Shown piece by piece: positions 38,901 through 48,200 of a stretch of DNA of 64,000 nucleotides. The stretch lies in the NCBI GenBank assembly GCA_015075305.1, contig JABTUS010000002.1:486568-550567 (forward strand), in the 5' to 3' direction. This DNA is from Opitutaceae bacterium. GTDB lineage: Bacteria > Verrucomicrobiota > Verrucomicrobiia > Opitutales > Opitutaceae. Position 1 is the first letter of the stretch; the number at the start of each line of letters is the position of its first letter. Below the pieces are notes generated by a model. That model was not told where the DNA came from and did not search any database. It saw only the letters and a list, made by a program, of their open reading frames with translations. The translations under genes and the position numbers were made by a program.

Positions 38901-38951
38901 GATGCAGCCGATCTCATCGCCTACCTGCAGACCAAGGGTCCGATCCAATAA
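35943..38951 (+). CDS. PVC-type membrane-bound dehydrogenase with heme-binding domain
   Basis: This 1002-residue exported protein has a signal peptide (about 1-30, cleavage near LRAQ), an N-terminal beta-propeller (about 50-420), a HEAT-like helical middle (about 430-830) and a C-terminal cytochrome c domain (about 865-1000, CALCH at about 882). The propeller contains AFTIDERGRLWVLENYAYPNW, an EDTDGDGRHD segment and SNQWGLDFNDLGDSF. The layout matches the PVC-type 'heme-binding CxxCH' family, which is abundant in Verrucomicrobiota and Planctomycetota and thought to oxidise sugars in the periplasm. The ATG at 35943 was chosen over GTG 35895 because of the signal peptide. The FAH-type enzyme follows 18 bp later. 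Confidence 0.9.
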   Translation: MIRRPSRIHTSNNLSLSLIALLAFSSLRAQQGEFPVGTGTGLTAEVAARTMTLPPGFHATPYASEPAVHQPIAFTIDERGRLWVLENYAYPNWSPYGHDRILILEDTDGDGRHDTSKVFYDQINFGSGIAVGHGGVWVGSPPYLLFIPDRNRDDIPDGPPQVMLDGWGAQDTHETLNSLIWGPDGWLYGNQGVFTSSNVGKPGAHDNERIPLNACVWRYHPTKKVFEVFAEGMSNQWGLDFNDLGDSFVTACVIPHLFHVIQGGYYQRQSGPHFNPYVYGEIKTIADHLHYDRGVDWSKSRFGAGGTEAAGGGHAHAGTLIYLGDNFPDEYRGALFTHNVLGSRINHDKLTPTGSGYIGSHAPDFMRANDFWFRGLRLEIGPDGSIFNSDWYDARACHQQQPQDRTNGRIYKISYGTPAPVKVDLAKLSSAELVRNQLHKNEWFVRRSRIILQERGPDPAVHAALLAIIRDNPDVTRKLRALWTLHATRGLTGTLALEFLKSSEAYVRGWTIQLMCEDKTPSPTLISAFGAMAKSEASPVVRRFLASAAQRIPVAARWEVVEGLLSHGDDADDTNLPLLYWYAAEPLVAVDSARASKLAAATPLTALRSYFTRRAAALADAQNADKSGVSAAGGLETFAEALSTASDPDYQHELLASMLTSTEGRSKLSPPPSWAKAYATIGMSANPDLIAQSDILAVRFGDSSIGWKKTWVARDSFAPLVARQAALRLMNETLNFQLAPTYQSVLAEPGLRLLALRGLSAYDAPTTPEAIFKFYSSFTAEEKRAALSLLAARPAYAHSLLEAVKAGTVPKSDLDASLARQIRFHKDADLDRLLAEVWGVSHETAQSATDEIQVWKRELTPARLAAADLKRGRQIFNNTCALCHQLYTDGRSVGPELTGSNRADLDYLLRNIVDPNADIGRDYQLVTIETKDGRMNAGIIQRETPSAITLINQAESVSVARDQIKTLRRLDVSLMPPGLLSSLSEPDAADLIAYLQTKGPIQ

Positions 38952-38969
38952 TCCTCCCGCAGATTTCCC

Positions 38970-39779
38970 ATGAAAATCATACGCTACTCCGACAAATCCG
39001 GCACAATTCGCTACGCCGCCGAAACCGCGCCCGGCCGGCATCAAGTCATCAAGGGCGATCCCTATGGCACACGCGAAATCACATCCGAAGTCGCCGTCGT
39101 CGACAGGCTGCTCGCGCCTATTGTGCCCACGCAGATTCTCGGCGTCGGACTCAACTACCGGCACCATGCGGCCGAAAGCGGCATGAAAGCGCCGACCTAT
39201 CCGGTGCTTTTCTACAAGGGCGTCAACACCCTGCAGCACCCGAATGCGCCCATCGAGATACCGCGCAAGCTGGCGAGTCACGAGGTCGACTACGAATGCG
39301 AGCTCGCCGTGGTCATCGGCCGCACCTGCAAGAACGTCTCGCGCGCCAGCGCACTCGACTACGTGCTCGGCTACACGTGCGCCAACGACGTCTCCGCCCG
39401 CGACTGGCAGTTGAAGTTCGGCGGCGGACAATGGTGCCGTGGAAAGACATTCGACACGTTCTCTCCCCTCGGCCCGTGTCTGGTGACAACCGACGAAATC
39501 ACCGATCCGTCGAAGCTGAAGATCCGCACGATTCTCAACGGCAGGACCGTTCAGGACTGGAACACCGGCGACATGATTTTCGACATTCCCACGATCATCG
39601 AATTCCTCAGTGGCAGCACGACGCTCGTCCCCGGCACCGTCATCCTGACAGGCACGCCCCACGGAGTCGGCATGGCGGCCAAGCCCAATCCCGTGTGGCT
39701 GAAAGCAGGCGACACTGTGACGATCGAAGTCGACGCCATCGGCGCCCTCACCAATCCGGTTATCGAGGAATCTGTCTAG
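38970..39779 (+). CDS. Fumarylacetoacetate hydrolase family protein
   Basis: The 269-residue enzyme belongs to the FAH family of hydrolases and decarboxylases acting on 2-keto acids or fumarylpyruvate. Signs are LGVGLNYRHHAAESGMKAP, the metal ligand stretch LASHEVDYECELAVVIG, NDVSARDWQLKFGGGQW, and the closing TVILTGTPHGVGMAAKP. The His and Glu metal ligands are present. It follows the heme protein closely and probably completes a sugar-acid catabolic unit (inference). The gene is intact. Confidence 0.9.
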   Translation: MKIIRYSDKSGTIRYAAETAPGRHQVIKGDPYGTREITSEVAVVDRLLAPIVPTQILGVGLNYRHHAAESGMKAPTYPVLFYKGVNTLQHPNAPIEIPRKLASHEVDYECELAVVIGRTCKNVSRASALDYVLGYTCANDVSARDWQLKFGGGQWCRGKTFDTFSPLGPCLVTTDEITDPSKLKIRTILNGRTVQDWNTGDMIFDIPTIIEFLSGSTTLVPGTVILTGTPHGVGMAAKPNPVWLKAGDTVTIEVDAIGALTNPVIEESV

Positions 39780-39840
39780 GCGAGAGGGGATCGGAGATCT
39801 CGAATTGGACGGAATCTCTCCCCATCTGGAACGACACGCA

Positions 39841-39900
39841 CTCTTCCCCCATCTGGAGGGGCACGCTTTGTCGTGACCGGTTCGTCGGCTCGCTTCCGAA
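39841..39900 (-). repeat. Dispersed repeat copy A (flanking Wadjet)
   Basis: The block contains the core GGAGGGGCACGCTTTGTCGTGACC and continues into TTCGTCGGCTCGCTTCCGAA. It is matched at 49861-49920 with five differences in 60 bp, and the 30 bp from TCGTGACC onwards are identical. The two copies lie exactly 10,020 bp apart in direct orientation. The core is an imperfect hairpin (GGGCACG/CGTGACC), like bacterial REP elements. No ORF spans it; jetA begins 80 bp later. Confidence 0.8.
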
Positions 39901-39980
39901 ATCCCAAATCTCGCCCAACCCGCCTCTTCCCGCCCTCTGACCGCAGTCCCTGACATCCAAACTGCTCCCTCCCTCCCTTC

Positions 39981-41510
39981 GTGCCTGCCGGCTCCTCAAC
40001 GCCCTTCGCGGTTTTCGCGCACCTCAACGTCGAGAACACCCCGCTCTACCGGGCCATCCTCACCCGTTTTGTCGCAGAGCGCGCGCGTTTCGTCATCTCG
40101 CTGCGCCCATCGGAGATTCTCCCGACACTTCCGCCGGAAATGGTCGCCAGTCCAGCGGCGCTCGACGACGCCCTCGATCAGCTTCGCACCTGGGGAAATC
40201 TCGACGACACCGCCGACAATGCCGATGCGGCGACGATCGAGGAGTTCTACCAGCGCCGGCGCCTGTACCAGCTGAGCGCCGCCGGTGAAGCGGCCGAGCA
40301 GGCGCTCGCCACCTTTGACGCCTACCTGCATCGACCGGGCGAACTCCAAACCGCCGCCCTCCAGGACATCGGCGAGCTTCTCGACGCACTTCTCCCGCTG
40401 CTCGCCGATACTCCTCCCGACGACGCCAAAATCCACCAGGTCCTCTCCTCGCTCGTCGCCCGTTTCGAGCAGCTCACCCTGCGCGCCCAGTCCTTCATGC
40501 GCGGCCTCCAGGGCACCCTTGAACTGCACGGCATCGGCGAGGACGCATTCCTCGCCTACAAGGAAAAGCTGATCGACTACCTCGAGAAATTCATCGGCGA
40601 ACTTGTCATCGCCACGGGCCGCATCGCGGAGTTGCTCGACCAACTCGACCAGTGCGGCATCGCGCTCGCCTTCACCGCCGCCGCCAGGCGTGAACTCGTC
40701 GACGCCCTCGACCCCGCGCCCGGCGCACTGGAACAGGCGGAGAACCGCTGGAGGGAGGCGTGGGAGGGCCTTCGCCGCTGGTTCATACCCGGGGAATCAC
40801 CGTCCCAGGCGGAACTGCTCCGCGCCCGTGCGCGCTCGGCCATACCAGCGCTGCTCGCCGCCGTCTCACAGATCAACGAGCGCCGCGCCAACCGGGCCGA
40901 CCGCGCCGCGGATTTCTCCATGCTCGCGCGCTGGTTCGCGGAAGCGCCTGACGATCCCGCCTGCCACCGCCTCTGGCGCGTCGCCTTCGCGCTGGCACCT
41001 GCCCGGCACCTTCGCATCAACGCCGAAACGCTCGCCGAACGCGGCGCGCGTGCGGAAACGCCACGCACAAGCTGGCTCGAAGGCGCCCCGGTCTGGCTCT
41101 CGCCTCGCCTGCGCGCCCGGGGGTACAACGCGCCCCGGGGTGCGCCTCCCGCCGTGATCGACCGCACCGCCGAAAAGGCCCACCTGCGGCATCTCGCCCT
41201 GGAGCAGGCCGCGCAGATCGCGCGCGCACGCCGCGAACTGATCGAGGGCGGACGTCGCCGACTGGCCGACCTCGGTCCGCTCGGTGACGATGCCTTCCGG
41301 CTATTTCTCGACCTCCTCGGACACGCACTCACCCAGCGCCGGGACGAATCCGGGCCGATCGACGTCGAATCCGCCGACGGCACGCTCCGCATCCGCCTGG
41401 ATCCCCTGCCCGACGGTCCGTTCGTCACGCTGAACACCGCCAGCGGCGCCTTCAACGGACGCGACCATTGGATCGCGATCGAACCGACGCTTTCCGGCTC
41501 AAGGGAATGA
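39981..41510 (+). CDS. jetA: Wadjet JetA (TIGR02677, DUF2397)
   Basis: This 509-residue protein begins VFAHLNVENTPLYRAILTRF, the family signature of DUF2397 (TIGR02677). A long alpha-helical middle follows, rich in Leu/Arg/Glu, and a winged-helix-like part near the C-terminus. JetA is the kleisin-like core subunit of the Wadjet complex, which condenses and cuts closed-circular plasmid DNA. Gene order here is JetA, JetB, JetC, JetD, as in the family. The start is a GTG with no ATG nearby. Its stop overlaps the jetB start (ATGA at 41507-41510). The DUF2397/2398/2399 grouping corresponds to what is usually called Wadjet type II. Confidence 0.9.
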   Translation: MPAGSSTPFAVFAHLNVENTPLYRAILTRFVAERARFVISLRPSEILPTLPPEMVASPAALDDALDQLRTWGNLDDTADNADAATIEEFYQRRRLYQLSAAGEAAEQALATFDAYLHRPGELQTAALQDIGELLDALLPLLADTPPDDAKIHQVLSSLVARFEQLTLRAQSFMRGLQGTLELHGIGEDAFLAYKEKLIDYLEKFIGELVIATGRIAELLDQLDQCGIALAFTAAARRELVDALDPAPGALEQAENRWREAWEGLRRWFIPGESPSQAELLRARARSAIPALLAAVSQINERRANRADRAADFSMLARWFAEAPDDPACHRLWRVAFALAPARHLRINAETLAERGARAETPRTSWLEGAPVWLSPRLRARGYNAPRGAPPAVIDRTAEKAHLRHLALEQAAQIARARRELIEGGRRRLADLGPLGDDAFRLFLDLLGHALTQRRDESGPIDVESADGTLRIRLDPLPDGPFVTLNTASGAFNGRDHWIAIEPTLSGSRE

Positions 41511-42802
41511 TGCCTCAGCTCTCAAGTTCCCTGTCCCGGCGCGCCCGGCTGGCCCGTCTGCGCGAAGAGGCGGAGCCGCTCGTCGAGGAGGAGCGCCGCA
41601 CCGCCGTGCGGACACTGCTGCAGCGCCCGCTGTTGATTCCCGAGGGGGAGCACGCACCGGCATTTGTGCTCGTACGCCGGCACCGCGAATGGCTCACCGA
41701 CTGGTTCGCCCACCACCTCGACTGGCCTCTCGTCGTCACCGCGGAGGCCGCCCGGTTGCGCAAACGCCCAGCCGCATCCACCGACGCCACCCGCCCCGCG
41801 CGGGATCCGAGGAGCGGCGAACCCTTCAACCGCACGCGCTACGTTCTGTTCTGCCTCGCCCTCGCCGTTCTCGAGCGCGGCGACCGCCAGATCACGCTCG
41901 GACGTCTCGCCGAGCAGATCGAAATCGCGCTCTCCGCCGACCCCGCGTTCGCCCGCGCGGGTTTCCTCTGGTCGCGCGACGAACAGTCGGGGCGCCGCGA
42001 CCTGGTGCACGCGCTGCGTCTCCTGGTCGATCTCGGTGCGCTCCGCCGCATTCAGGGAGACGAGGAGCACCATCTCCGCGATCGCACCTCGGACGTTCTC
42101 TACAACGTCAGCCGCCCCGTGCTCTCGCTCCTCCTCGGCTCGCGGCGCAGTCCCTCGCTGACCACTGCCACCGACGATTTCGACGCGCGCCTGCACGCGC
42201 TCCATGCCTCGGAGCTTCCTGAAAGCCCCGAGGCGCGCAACCGGGCGATTCGCGCGGCGCTCGCCGCCCGTCTTGTCGACGATCCCGCCCTGTACTATGC
42301 CGAACTCGACGACGAAGCCCGCGCCTACCTCGACCGCCAGCGGACGTTTCTTCTCGATGCGCTGTGCTCAGCCACAGAACTCCATCCGGAGGTGCGCGCC
42401 GAAGGGCTCGCGCTGACGGATCTCAATGGCCACTGCACCGACGCCGGCCTGCCGGAAGAAGGCACGGAAGGACACCTCGTCCTGCTCCTCGCGACCTGGC
42501 TTGCGGATCGTCTTCGCGACGGCGAATCCTCACCTCTCACGCTCGAAACCGTGCGACAAAAGACCGCCCGCCTCATCCGCCAGCATCGCCACCACTGGAA
42601 AAAGGAGATCGGGCTGCGCGGCGCCGAAATTCCCTTCACCGAACTCGTGCTCGACCGGCTCGAAGGCCTTGCACTCATCGAACGCATCGGCGATTCCATC
42701 CGCGCACTTCCCGCCATCGGCCGCTTTGCACTCCGCGCTGGCACCGACCTGTCCCCCTCCACCGAAGAAAACCTCGAACTTGGCCTGGCTTCTGATCCCT
42801 GA
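41507..42802 (+). CDS. jetB: Wadjet JetB (TIGR02678, DUF2398)
   Basis: The 431-residue protein has the DUF2398 pattern. It opens with LRRE/LVEEERRTAVRTLLQRPLL and continues with the RTRYVLFCLALAVLERGDRQITLGRLAEQI helix-turn-helix-like region. JetB is the winged-helix (KITE-like) subunit that joins the JetA-JetC motor. The start overlaps the JetA stop by four bases; the in-frame extension to 41468 was not used. The gap to jetC is 29 bp. The protein has no catalytic motif. Confidence 0.88.
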   Translation: MMPQLSSSLSRRARLARLREEAEPLVEEERRTAVRTLLQRPLLIPEGEHAPAFVLVRRHREWLTDWFAHHLDWPLVVTAEAARLRKRPAASTDATRPARDPRSGEPFNRTRYVLFCLALAVLERGDRQITLGRLAEQIEIALSADPAFARAGFLWSRDEQSGRRDLVHALRLLVDLGALRRIQGDEEHHLRDRTSDVLYNVSRPVLSLLLGSRRSPSLTTATDDFDARLHALHASELPESPEARNRAIRAALAARLVDDPALYYAELDDEARAYLDRQRTFLLDALCSATELHPEVRAEGLALTDLNGHCTDAGLPEEGTEGHLVLLLATWLADRLRDGESSPLTLETVRQKTARLIRQHRHHWKKEIGLRGAEIPFTELVLDRLEGLALIERIGDSIRALPAIGRFALRAGTDLSPSTEENLELGLASDP

Positions 42803-42831
42803 CTTCCAATTTCACGCCTCGGCCTCCTGCC

Positions 42832-45800
42832 TTGTCACCCTCTCTCGTCATTTCCTCATTCCCCTCTCCCAGCCGCGAGCGCTGGCAGCCGCTGCGCAGC
42901 GGAGTGCTCAACCTCTACCGGTACGATGAGGAGGAGTTCCACTATGCCGACGGCCGCCTGCTTCTGCGGGGAAACAATGGCAGCGGAAAATCCCGCGTCC
43001 TCGCCCTGCAGCTTCCCTTCCTTCTCGATGGCGAGGTGAGCCCCGCCCGCGTCGAACCCGACGGGGACGCCGCCAAACGCATCGAGTGGAATCTTCTCAT
43101 GGGCCGCCACAAGGACCGGACCGGGTACACCTGGATCGAGTTCGGGCGGCGCTCAGCGGACGGTGCGGAACATTTTCTCACCCTGGGCTGCGGCCTGCGC
43201 GCCGTAGAAGGCCACACGGGCCTGCAGGCGCGCTGGTTTTTCATCACCACGCGCCGCATCGGCCGCGACGTCAGCCTGCTCAATGAACAGCGCATTCCGC
43301 TTGGCCGCGACCGCCTCGCCGAACAACTGGGCGCCCATGGAAAACTTTTCCAAAAGGTTGAGGAGTACCGCCGCGCTGTGGACGAGGCCCTCTTCGGCCT
43401 GGGTCCGCGCTATGGCGCGCTGATCGAGCTGCTCCTGCGGCTGCGGCGTCCCCAACTGACCCGCAAGCTCGACGAGAATGAGCTGCCGGAGGCGCTGAGT
43501 GACGCCCTTCCCACACTCTCCGTCTCGATCGTCGATGAAGTGGCCGAGTCCTTCCGCGGACTCCAGTCCGACAAGGAGACGCTTCGCGATTTTGTCGCCG
43601 CCCGCGAAGCCGTCGCCGCATTTCTCCGAGAATACGTCCGCTACCTTCGCATCGCGGTTCGCCAGCGCGCCGCCGAACTGCGACGCACCCACTCCGCCTA
43701 CGAAGAAGCCCAGCGCGCCGCGCGCACTGCACAGATCCGGCACGATGAAGCCGCCGCCGCACTGACTGCACTTGCCGCCGAACTGAACGAACTTCAAACC
43801 CGCTCCGCCGAGGCAGAAAGCCACGAGCGCACGCTCGCGGAAAGCCCCGAGATGAAGACCGCCGCGGAAATCCGCCTCGCGGAGGAACTCGCCTCATCCG
43901 CCGCAAAGGCGCTTCGACAGGCTGAAGCTGATGAAACCGCCGCGCGCCAGGCGGCGGATGTCGCTGCCAGTCGTCTCCGTCAGGCGGAGGAGGCCCACGC
44001 CCGGCAATCGCAGGCCTGCGCCCGCGCCCTCGGTGTTGCGGAAACCGCCGCGCGCGCCGCGGATCTCACTGAACCGCATCTTCGACACCTGCCTGCATCG
44101 ACTTCGGATATCGCCAGCCTCAAGTTTGATTCTTCCTCCAGGTCCGCTCTCGAAAAGGTCCTCGCCCGCCGCGGCGAGGCATTGAAGCGACTGCGCGAAG
44201 GCGAGCGACTCCTCCGCACGGTCGAAACCGCCCTCGCCGCCGCCCAGCAGACACTGCGCGAAACCCAAGCCGCAACCACCGCCGCGCGAGACGATGAGCA
44301 CACCGCCCGTGAAACCCTTGCCACCGACGCAGCCGCATTCGCCGATGCCTACCGTGCCTGGCTTTCGACGCTGATTCATCTCCGCCCCGTCCCCGCCGCC
44401 GACCTCGCCGAGGCATTCTCGGAATGGCTGGACCGCCGGGAGGGACCCACGCCTTTTCGTCGCGCCGCCGAATCCGCAGCAGTCGCAGCGCGCGACGGCT
44501 TCGCGTCCCAGGCTCACGCCATCGGGCTCAACATCGCGGCGCATACCGCGCGCATCGATGAAATTTCCGCGGAGATCCGACGTCTCGAACAGGGGGAAAC
44601 CCAGCCGCCACCACCGCCGCCCATGCGGCGCGGAGAACGTCAGGGCCGCCCCGGCGCTCCACTTTGGCAGGTCTGCGACTTTCGCCCGGAGCTCTCCTCA
44701 CCTGAACGCGCCTGTCTCGAGGCTGCCCTCCAGGCATCCGGCCTGCTCGATGCGTGGGTCCTTCCTGACGGGCGCCTGCTTGCACCCGATGAAGACAGTT
44801 TCCTCGTTCAACCCGATGATGCAGTTCCCTCCCTCTCCCGCTCACTCGGTGATGTGCTGATCCCCGCGATCGATCCCGAATCGCCCGCCGCCAGCCAGCT
44901 TTCACCCGCAGCCCTCGAACGTCTTTTCCGCAGCATTGGCGCGGCTCCCGATGCCGGTGAAAACTGGGTTTCAACCCATGGATCCTGGCGGCTCGGTCCC
45001 CTCGCAGGCCGCTGGTCCAAGACCGAGGCAGACTACATCGGCGAAGCGACCCGCGCCACGGCCCGGCGTCGCCAGATTGCACAGCTTTCCTCAGAGCGCA
45101 GCGCCGCGGAGTCCCTGCTCAACGAGGCCCGCGCATCCCAGGAAAAACTCATCCAGGATCGCGCCGGCGCCGAGGCTGAGTTCGCCGCGTCGCCCGACGA
45201 CGAGCCGCTTCGCCGCGCAGGCTACGCCTTGGAAACCGCCACGCGACTGCTCACCGGCAGCATGCTCGCGGAGGAAAAGGCGTCGCGCATCGTCGATCAG
45301 CGCCGCGCCGACCACACCGCAACGTTGGACAAGCTCACCACCGATGCCGCGGATCTCCAGCTTTCCGCCTGGATCGAACGGCTAGATCTCCTCGCTGAAA
45401 CAACACAGGGCTACACCACCGCGCTCGCCTCCCTCTGGCCCACGCTCCACCACGCCGAATCGGAGCTCGCCCGGCTCGTACTCGCGCGCGAGCAGGATGC
45501 CGCCGCAGCCGAGGCTCATTCGAATTGCCGCGCCAGACGTGAAGGCGCGGCGGGCGACGAAGCCTCCGCCCGGGGCCGCTTTGAAACGCTTCGTGACACC
45601 CACGGCCACACGGTCGCCCAGGTGCTGGAGCGCCTCGCCGTGGCACGGGCCGCGGTCGCGCTCCTCAGGCGGGAAATCGAGGAGAACCAGACCCAGCGTG
45701 CGGTTCGCACCGGTGAGCAGAGCGCCGCGAAGGAGCAGTGGCTCGCCGCGAGCGAAAAGCGCGAGAACCAGGAGGAGCTCCGCCGCACGGCCGTCGCACG

Positions 45801-46911
45801 CCTGCGCGCGCTCGCCGACCATCGTCTCATCGCCGAGGCCGCTCCGTCGGTCACGCTCGCGGACGATGACGAGCCCTGGAGCGTGAATCACGCCGTCGAG
45901 CTCGCGCGCACGCTCGACGCCGCTCTCGAAGACGCTTCGCTGGCGCCGGAGATGTGGCGCCAGCGGCAGGACCAAATTCTCGGTCATGTCCAGGAGCTGC
46001 GCGACCGTCTCATCCCCCACGGACACCAGCCCGACACCCACCAGCTCGATGAACTCGTGCTCGTGCGGTGTCACTTTCAGACGCGCCCGCACAGCATGAC
46101 CGAACTTCAGGCCGCCTTCTCCGCCGAGATCGAGGCGCGCGGACGCCTGCTCCAGGAGCGCGAGCGGGAGATCATTGAGAATCACCTGCTCGCAGAGGCG
46201 GCGGTCGAACTCCAGAAGCTGATTCGCTCCGCCGAAAGCTGGAGATCGGCCGCGAACGACGAGATGCACAAGCGCCCCACAAGCACAGGCGTGCGCTTCC
46301 GGTTTCAATGGGAGGCCGACACCGAAATCCGCTTTCACGAGATTCGCCCGATCCTGCTTCGTCGCGGAGAGCTCTGGACGCCGGCCGAACGCACCGCCGT
46401 CTCGAGCTTTCTTCAGAACCGCATCGCCGCCGAACAGGCCGCCGACGAATCTGGTTCCTGGCGCGACCATCTCGCCCGCGCGCTCGACTACCGCCGCTGG
46501 CATCGTTTTGTGATCGAACGCCAGCAGGAGGGCCAGTGGAGGCGTCTGAACAGGATCACCTACGGCACCGGATCCGGCGGTGAAAAGGCCCTCGCTCTCA
46601 CGCTCCCCCGCTTTGCCGCGGCGGCCGCGCACTACAGTGGCGCCGCGCCGACCGCCCCGCGGCTCGTGATGCTCGACGAGGCCTTTGCCGGCATCGACCC
46701 CACGATGCGCGCCCAGTGTCTCGGCGTGCTTTCGCAGTTCGATCTCGACGTCATCATGACCAGCGAACTCGAGTGGGGCTGCTACACGACCGTGCCCGCG
46801 CTCGCCATCTATCACCTCACCACGCTCCCCGGCTTCGACGCCGTCGCCGCCACACGCTGGCTGTGGAACGGCCGCGAGCGCCAGCAGGTGGACCACGCCC
46901 AACCCAACTGA
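42832..46911 (+). CDS. jetC: Wadjet JetC SMC-like ATPase (TIGR02680)
   Basis: This 1359-residue protein is SMC/MukB-like. The N-terminal Walker A is GNNGSGKS at 47-54. Long coiled coils rich in Ala/Glu/Arg follow on both sides of a hinge (centre about residue 590-700, where the coil breaks in a Pro-rich stretch). The C-terminal lobe has the ABC signature GTGSGGEKALALTL and Walker B LVMLDEAFAGIDP. JetC loops DNA by ATP hydrolysis and presents it to the JetD nuclease. The start is a TTG at 42832; the closest ATG would remove the N-terminal strand. The protein appears intact, with no frameshift. Confidence 0.92.
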   Translation: MSPSLVISSFPSPSRERWQPLRSGVLNLYRYDEEEFHYADGRLLLRGNNGSGKSRVLALQLPFLLDGEVSPARVEPDGDAAKRIEWNLLMGRHKDRTGYTWIEFGRRSADGAEHFLTLGCGLRAVEGHTGLQARWFFITTRRIGRDVSLLNEQRIPLGRDRLAEQLGAHGKLFQKVEEYRRAVDEALFGLGPRYGALIELLLRLRRPQLTRKLDENELPEALSDALPTLSVSIVDEVAESFRGLQSDKETLRDFVAAREAVAAFLREYVRYLRIAVRQRAAELRRTHSAYEEAQRAARTAQIRHDEAAAALTALAAELNELQTRSAEAESHERTLAESPEMKTAAEIRLAEELASSAAKALRQAEADETAARQAADVAASRLRQAEEAHARQSQACARALGVAETAARAADLTEPHLRHLPASTSDIASLKFDSSSRSALEKVLARRGEALKRLREGERLLRTVETALAAAQQTLRETQAATTAARDDEHTARETLATDAAAFADAYRAWLSTLIHLRPVPAADLAEAFSEWLDRREGPTPFRRAAESAAVAARDGFASQAHAIGLNIAAHTARIDEISAEIRRLEQGETQPPPPPPMRRGERQGRPGAPLWQVCDFRPELSSPERACLEAALQASGLLDAWVLPDGRLLAPDEDSFLVQPDDAVPSLSRSLGDVLIPAIDPESPAASQLSPAALERLFRSIGAAPDAGENWVSTHGSWRLGPLAGRWSKTEADYIGEATRATARRRQIAQLSSERSAAESLLNEARASQEKLIQDRAGAEAEFAASPDDEPLRRAGYALETATRLLTGSMLAEEKASRIVDQRRADHTATLDKLTTDAADLQLSAWIERLDLLAETTQGYTTALASLWPTLHHAESELARLVLAREQDAAAAEAHSNCRARREGAAGDEASARGRFETLRDTHGHTVAQVLERLAVARAAVALLRREIEENQTQRAVRTGEQSAAKEQWLAASEKRENQEELRRTAVARLRALADHRLIAEAAPSVTLADDDEPWSVNHAVELARTLDAALEDASLAPEMWRQRQDQILGHVQELRDRLIPHGHQPDTHQLDELVLVRCHFQTRPHSMTELQAAFSAEIEARGRLLQEREREIIENHLLAEAAVELQKLIRSAESWRSAANDEMHKRPTSTGVRFRFQWEADTEIRFHEIRPILLRRGELWTPAERTAVSSFLQNRIAAEQAADESGSWRDHLARALDYRRWHRFVIERQQEGQWRRLNRITYGTGSGGEKALALTLPRFAAAAAHYSGAAPTAPRLVMLDEAFAGIDPTMRAQCLGVLSQFDLDVIMTSELEWGCYTTVPALAIYHLTTLPGFDAVAATRWLWNGRERQQVDHAQPN

Positions 46912-46931
46912 CCGCGCCGATCGAATCCCCC

Positions 46932-48200
46932 ATGTCCGCCGATCTGCCCCGCCTGCGCGCCACCCTCGGCGATCCCGCGCTCGCGAGACTGGTCGCCGCC
47001 CTTCGCCGAAGGCTCGAGCTCGGCCGCCCTTTGAGCGGATCGCTGACACTCGGCGATGCGACCACCCAGGAGCGCCTGGCGCTGGACACTCTCCTCGGAC
47101 GAGCCGCAACCCGCGGCAATTCGCTGCGAGTGGACATCGACCTTCTCGCCGAGACGCTCGCGGTCGCGGGCATCTGCGCCTCGCTTCAGGAGGCCGTTGA
47201 ACTTCTGGAAGGTCCGGTTGTTGCACACAAGGACCTGAAGCGTCGCATGCTCCAGGCTTGGGCGGAAACGCATGCGGATGCACGCGTCGCATTCGCCTCC
47301 TGGCCTGCCATGACCGCCTGGCTCGAGGATCTTTTCGCCCAGGGAACATTGAAGCGCCTTGCGCCGAAACCCACTGAGGCCGCCCTTCTCCTTTCGGAAA
47401 TCGCCCGCATGATCGCCGCTCTTCCGGCGCAGGGCGATCCGCTTTCCGGTCTTGCGGCGAAGCTCTACGGCGATGCCCACGCCCTCGACGCCGGCTCGCC
47501 CCTGGCCACGCTCGCGGTGAGGGCGGCCGCGAGGCTGGGCGGCGTGCAGGAATTCGCCGACGATGCGGAAGGCCGCCGCGAGGCCTGGGCCGCTGTCGGC
47601 GTGCTTTGCGACGAACTCAGCACGCCCGTTCTGCTCTTCAATCTGCCTGCGGCGGGAGACACGCCGACGGCGCGCCTGCTGCGTTCGGCGCTGGCCGACG
47701 CCGAACCGGCCTACCTCAGTCTGCGACACCTCCTCCGCTGGCCGCTCGCAACCGATCCCGCGCTCGCAGGCAGGGAAATCTTTGTCTGCGAAAATCCCAC
47801 CATCGTGGCGCTTGCCGCAGAACGACTGGGTTCACGGTCCGCTCCCCTTGTGTGCGTCAACGGCCAGTTTGCGACGCCCGCAAAAACGCTGCTCCGCCAA
47901 CTGACCACCGCCGGCGCCAGATTGCGCTATCATGGAGATTTCGACGGCGGAGGCCTGACCATCGCCCGCCGCGTCATAGCCGACCTCGGAGCGAGCCCGT
48001 GGCGATACTGCACGGCCGACTACCAAGCCGCGCCCAAAGGAAAGCCGATCTCCCCGGAATCGATCCCCGCATGCCCCTGGGACCCGGCGCTGTCAGACGC
48101 CCTGCGAAGCGAAGCCCGTGCCGTACACGAGGAAGCCGTCGCCGAGGATCTTCTCAGGGACCTGTCCAGCAGCTCTTACGATCAGAAAGCTCAAACTTGA
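46932..48200 (+). CDS. jetD: Wadjet JetD TOPRIM-like nuclease (TIGR02679, DUF2399)
   Basis: The 422-residue protein has an N-terminal helical domain (DUF3323-like) and a C-terminal TOPRIM-like DUF2399 domain. The visible acidic sites are REIFVCENPTIVALAA (Glu) and RYHGDFDGGGLTIARR (Asp-x-Asp). JetD cleaves plasmid DNA held by JetABC. The start at ATG 46932 lies 20 bp after the jetC stop; an in-frame extension into jetC was ignored. The last codons lie in a repeated sequence found again 126 bp downstream. All four Wadjet genes are intact. Confidence 0.9.
   Translation: MSADLPRLRATLGDPALARLVAALRRRLELGRPLSGSLTLGDATTQERLALDTLLGRAATRGNSLRVDIDLLAETLAVAGICASLQEAVELLEGPVVAHKDLKRRMLQAWAETHADARVAFASWPAMTAWLEDLFAQGTLKRLAPKPTEAALLLSEIARMIAALPAQGDPLSGLAAKLYGDAHALDAGSPLATLAVRAAARLGGVQEFADDAEGRREAWAAVGVLCDELSTPVLLFNLPAAGDTPTARLLRSALADAEPAYLSLRHLLRWPLATDPALAGREIFVCENPTIVALAAERLGSRSAPLVCVNGQFATPAKTLLRQLTTAGARLRYHGDFDGGGLTIARRVIADLGASPWRYCTADYQAAPKGKPISPESIPACPWDPALSDALRSEARAVHEEAVAEDLLRDLSSSSYDQKAQT

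Noticed and set aside
45382..47349. 655-residue ORF antisense to jetC/jetD
   Set aside because: It is a shadow produced by high GC content. It overlaps the well-supported JetC and JetD frames and shows no family features.
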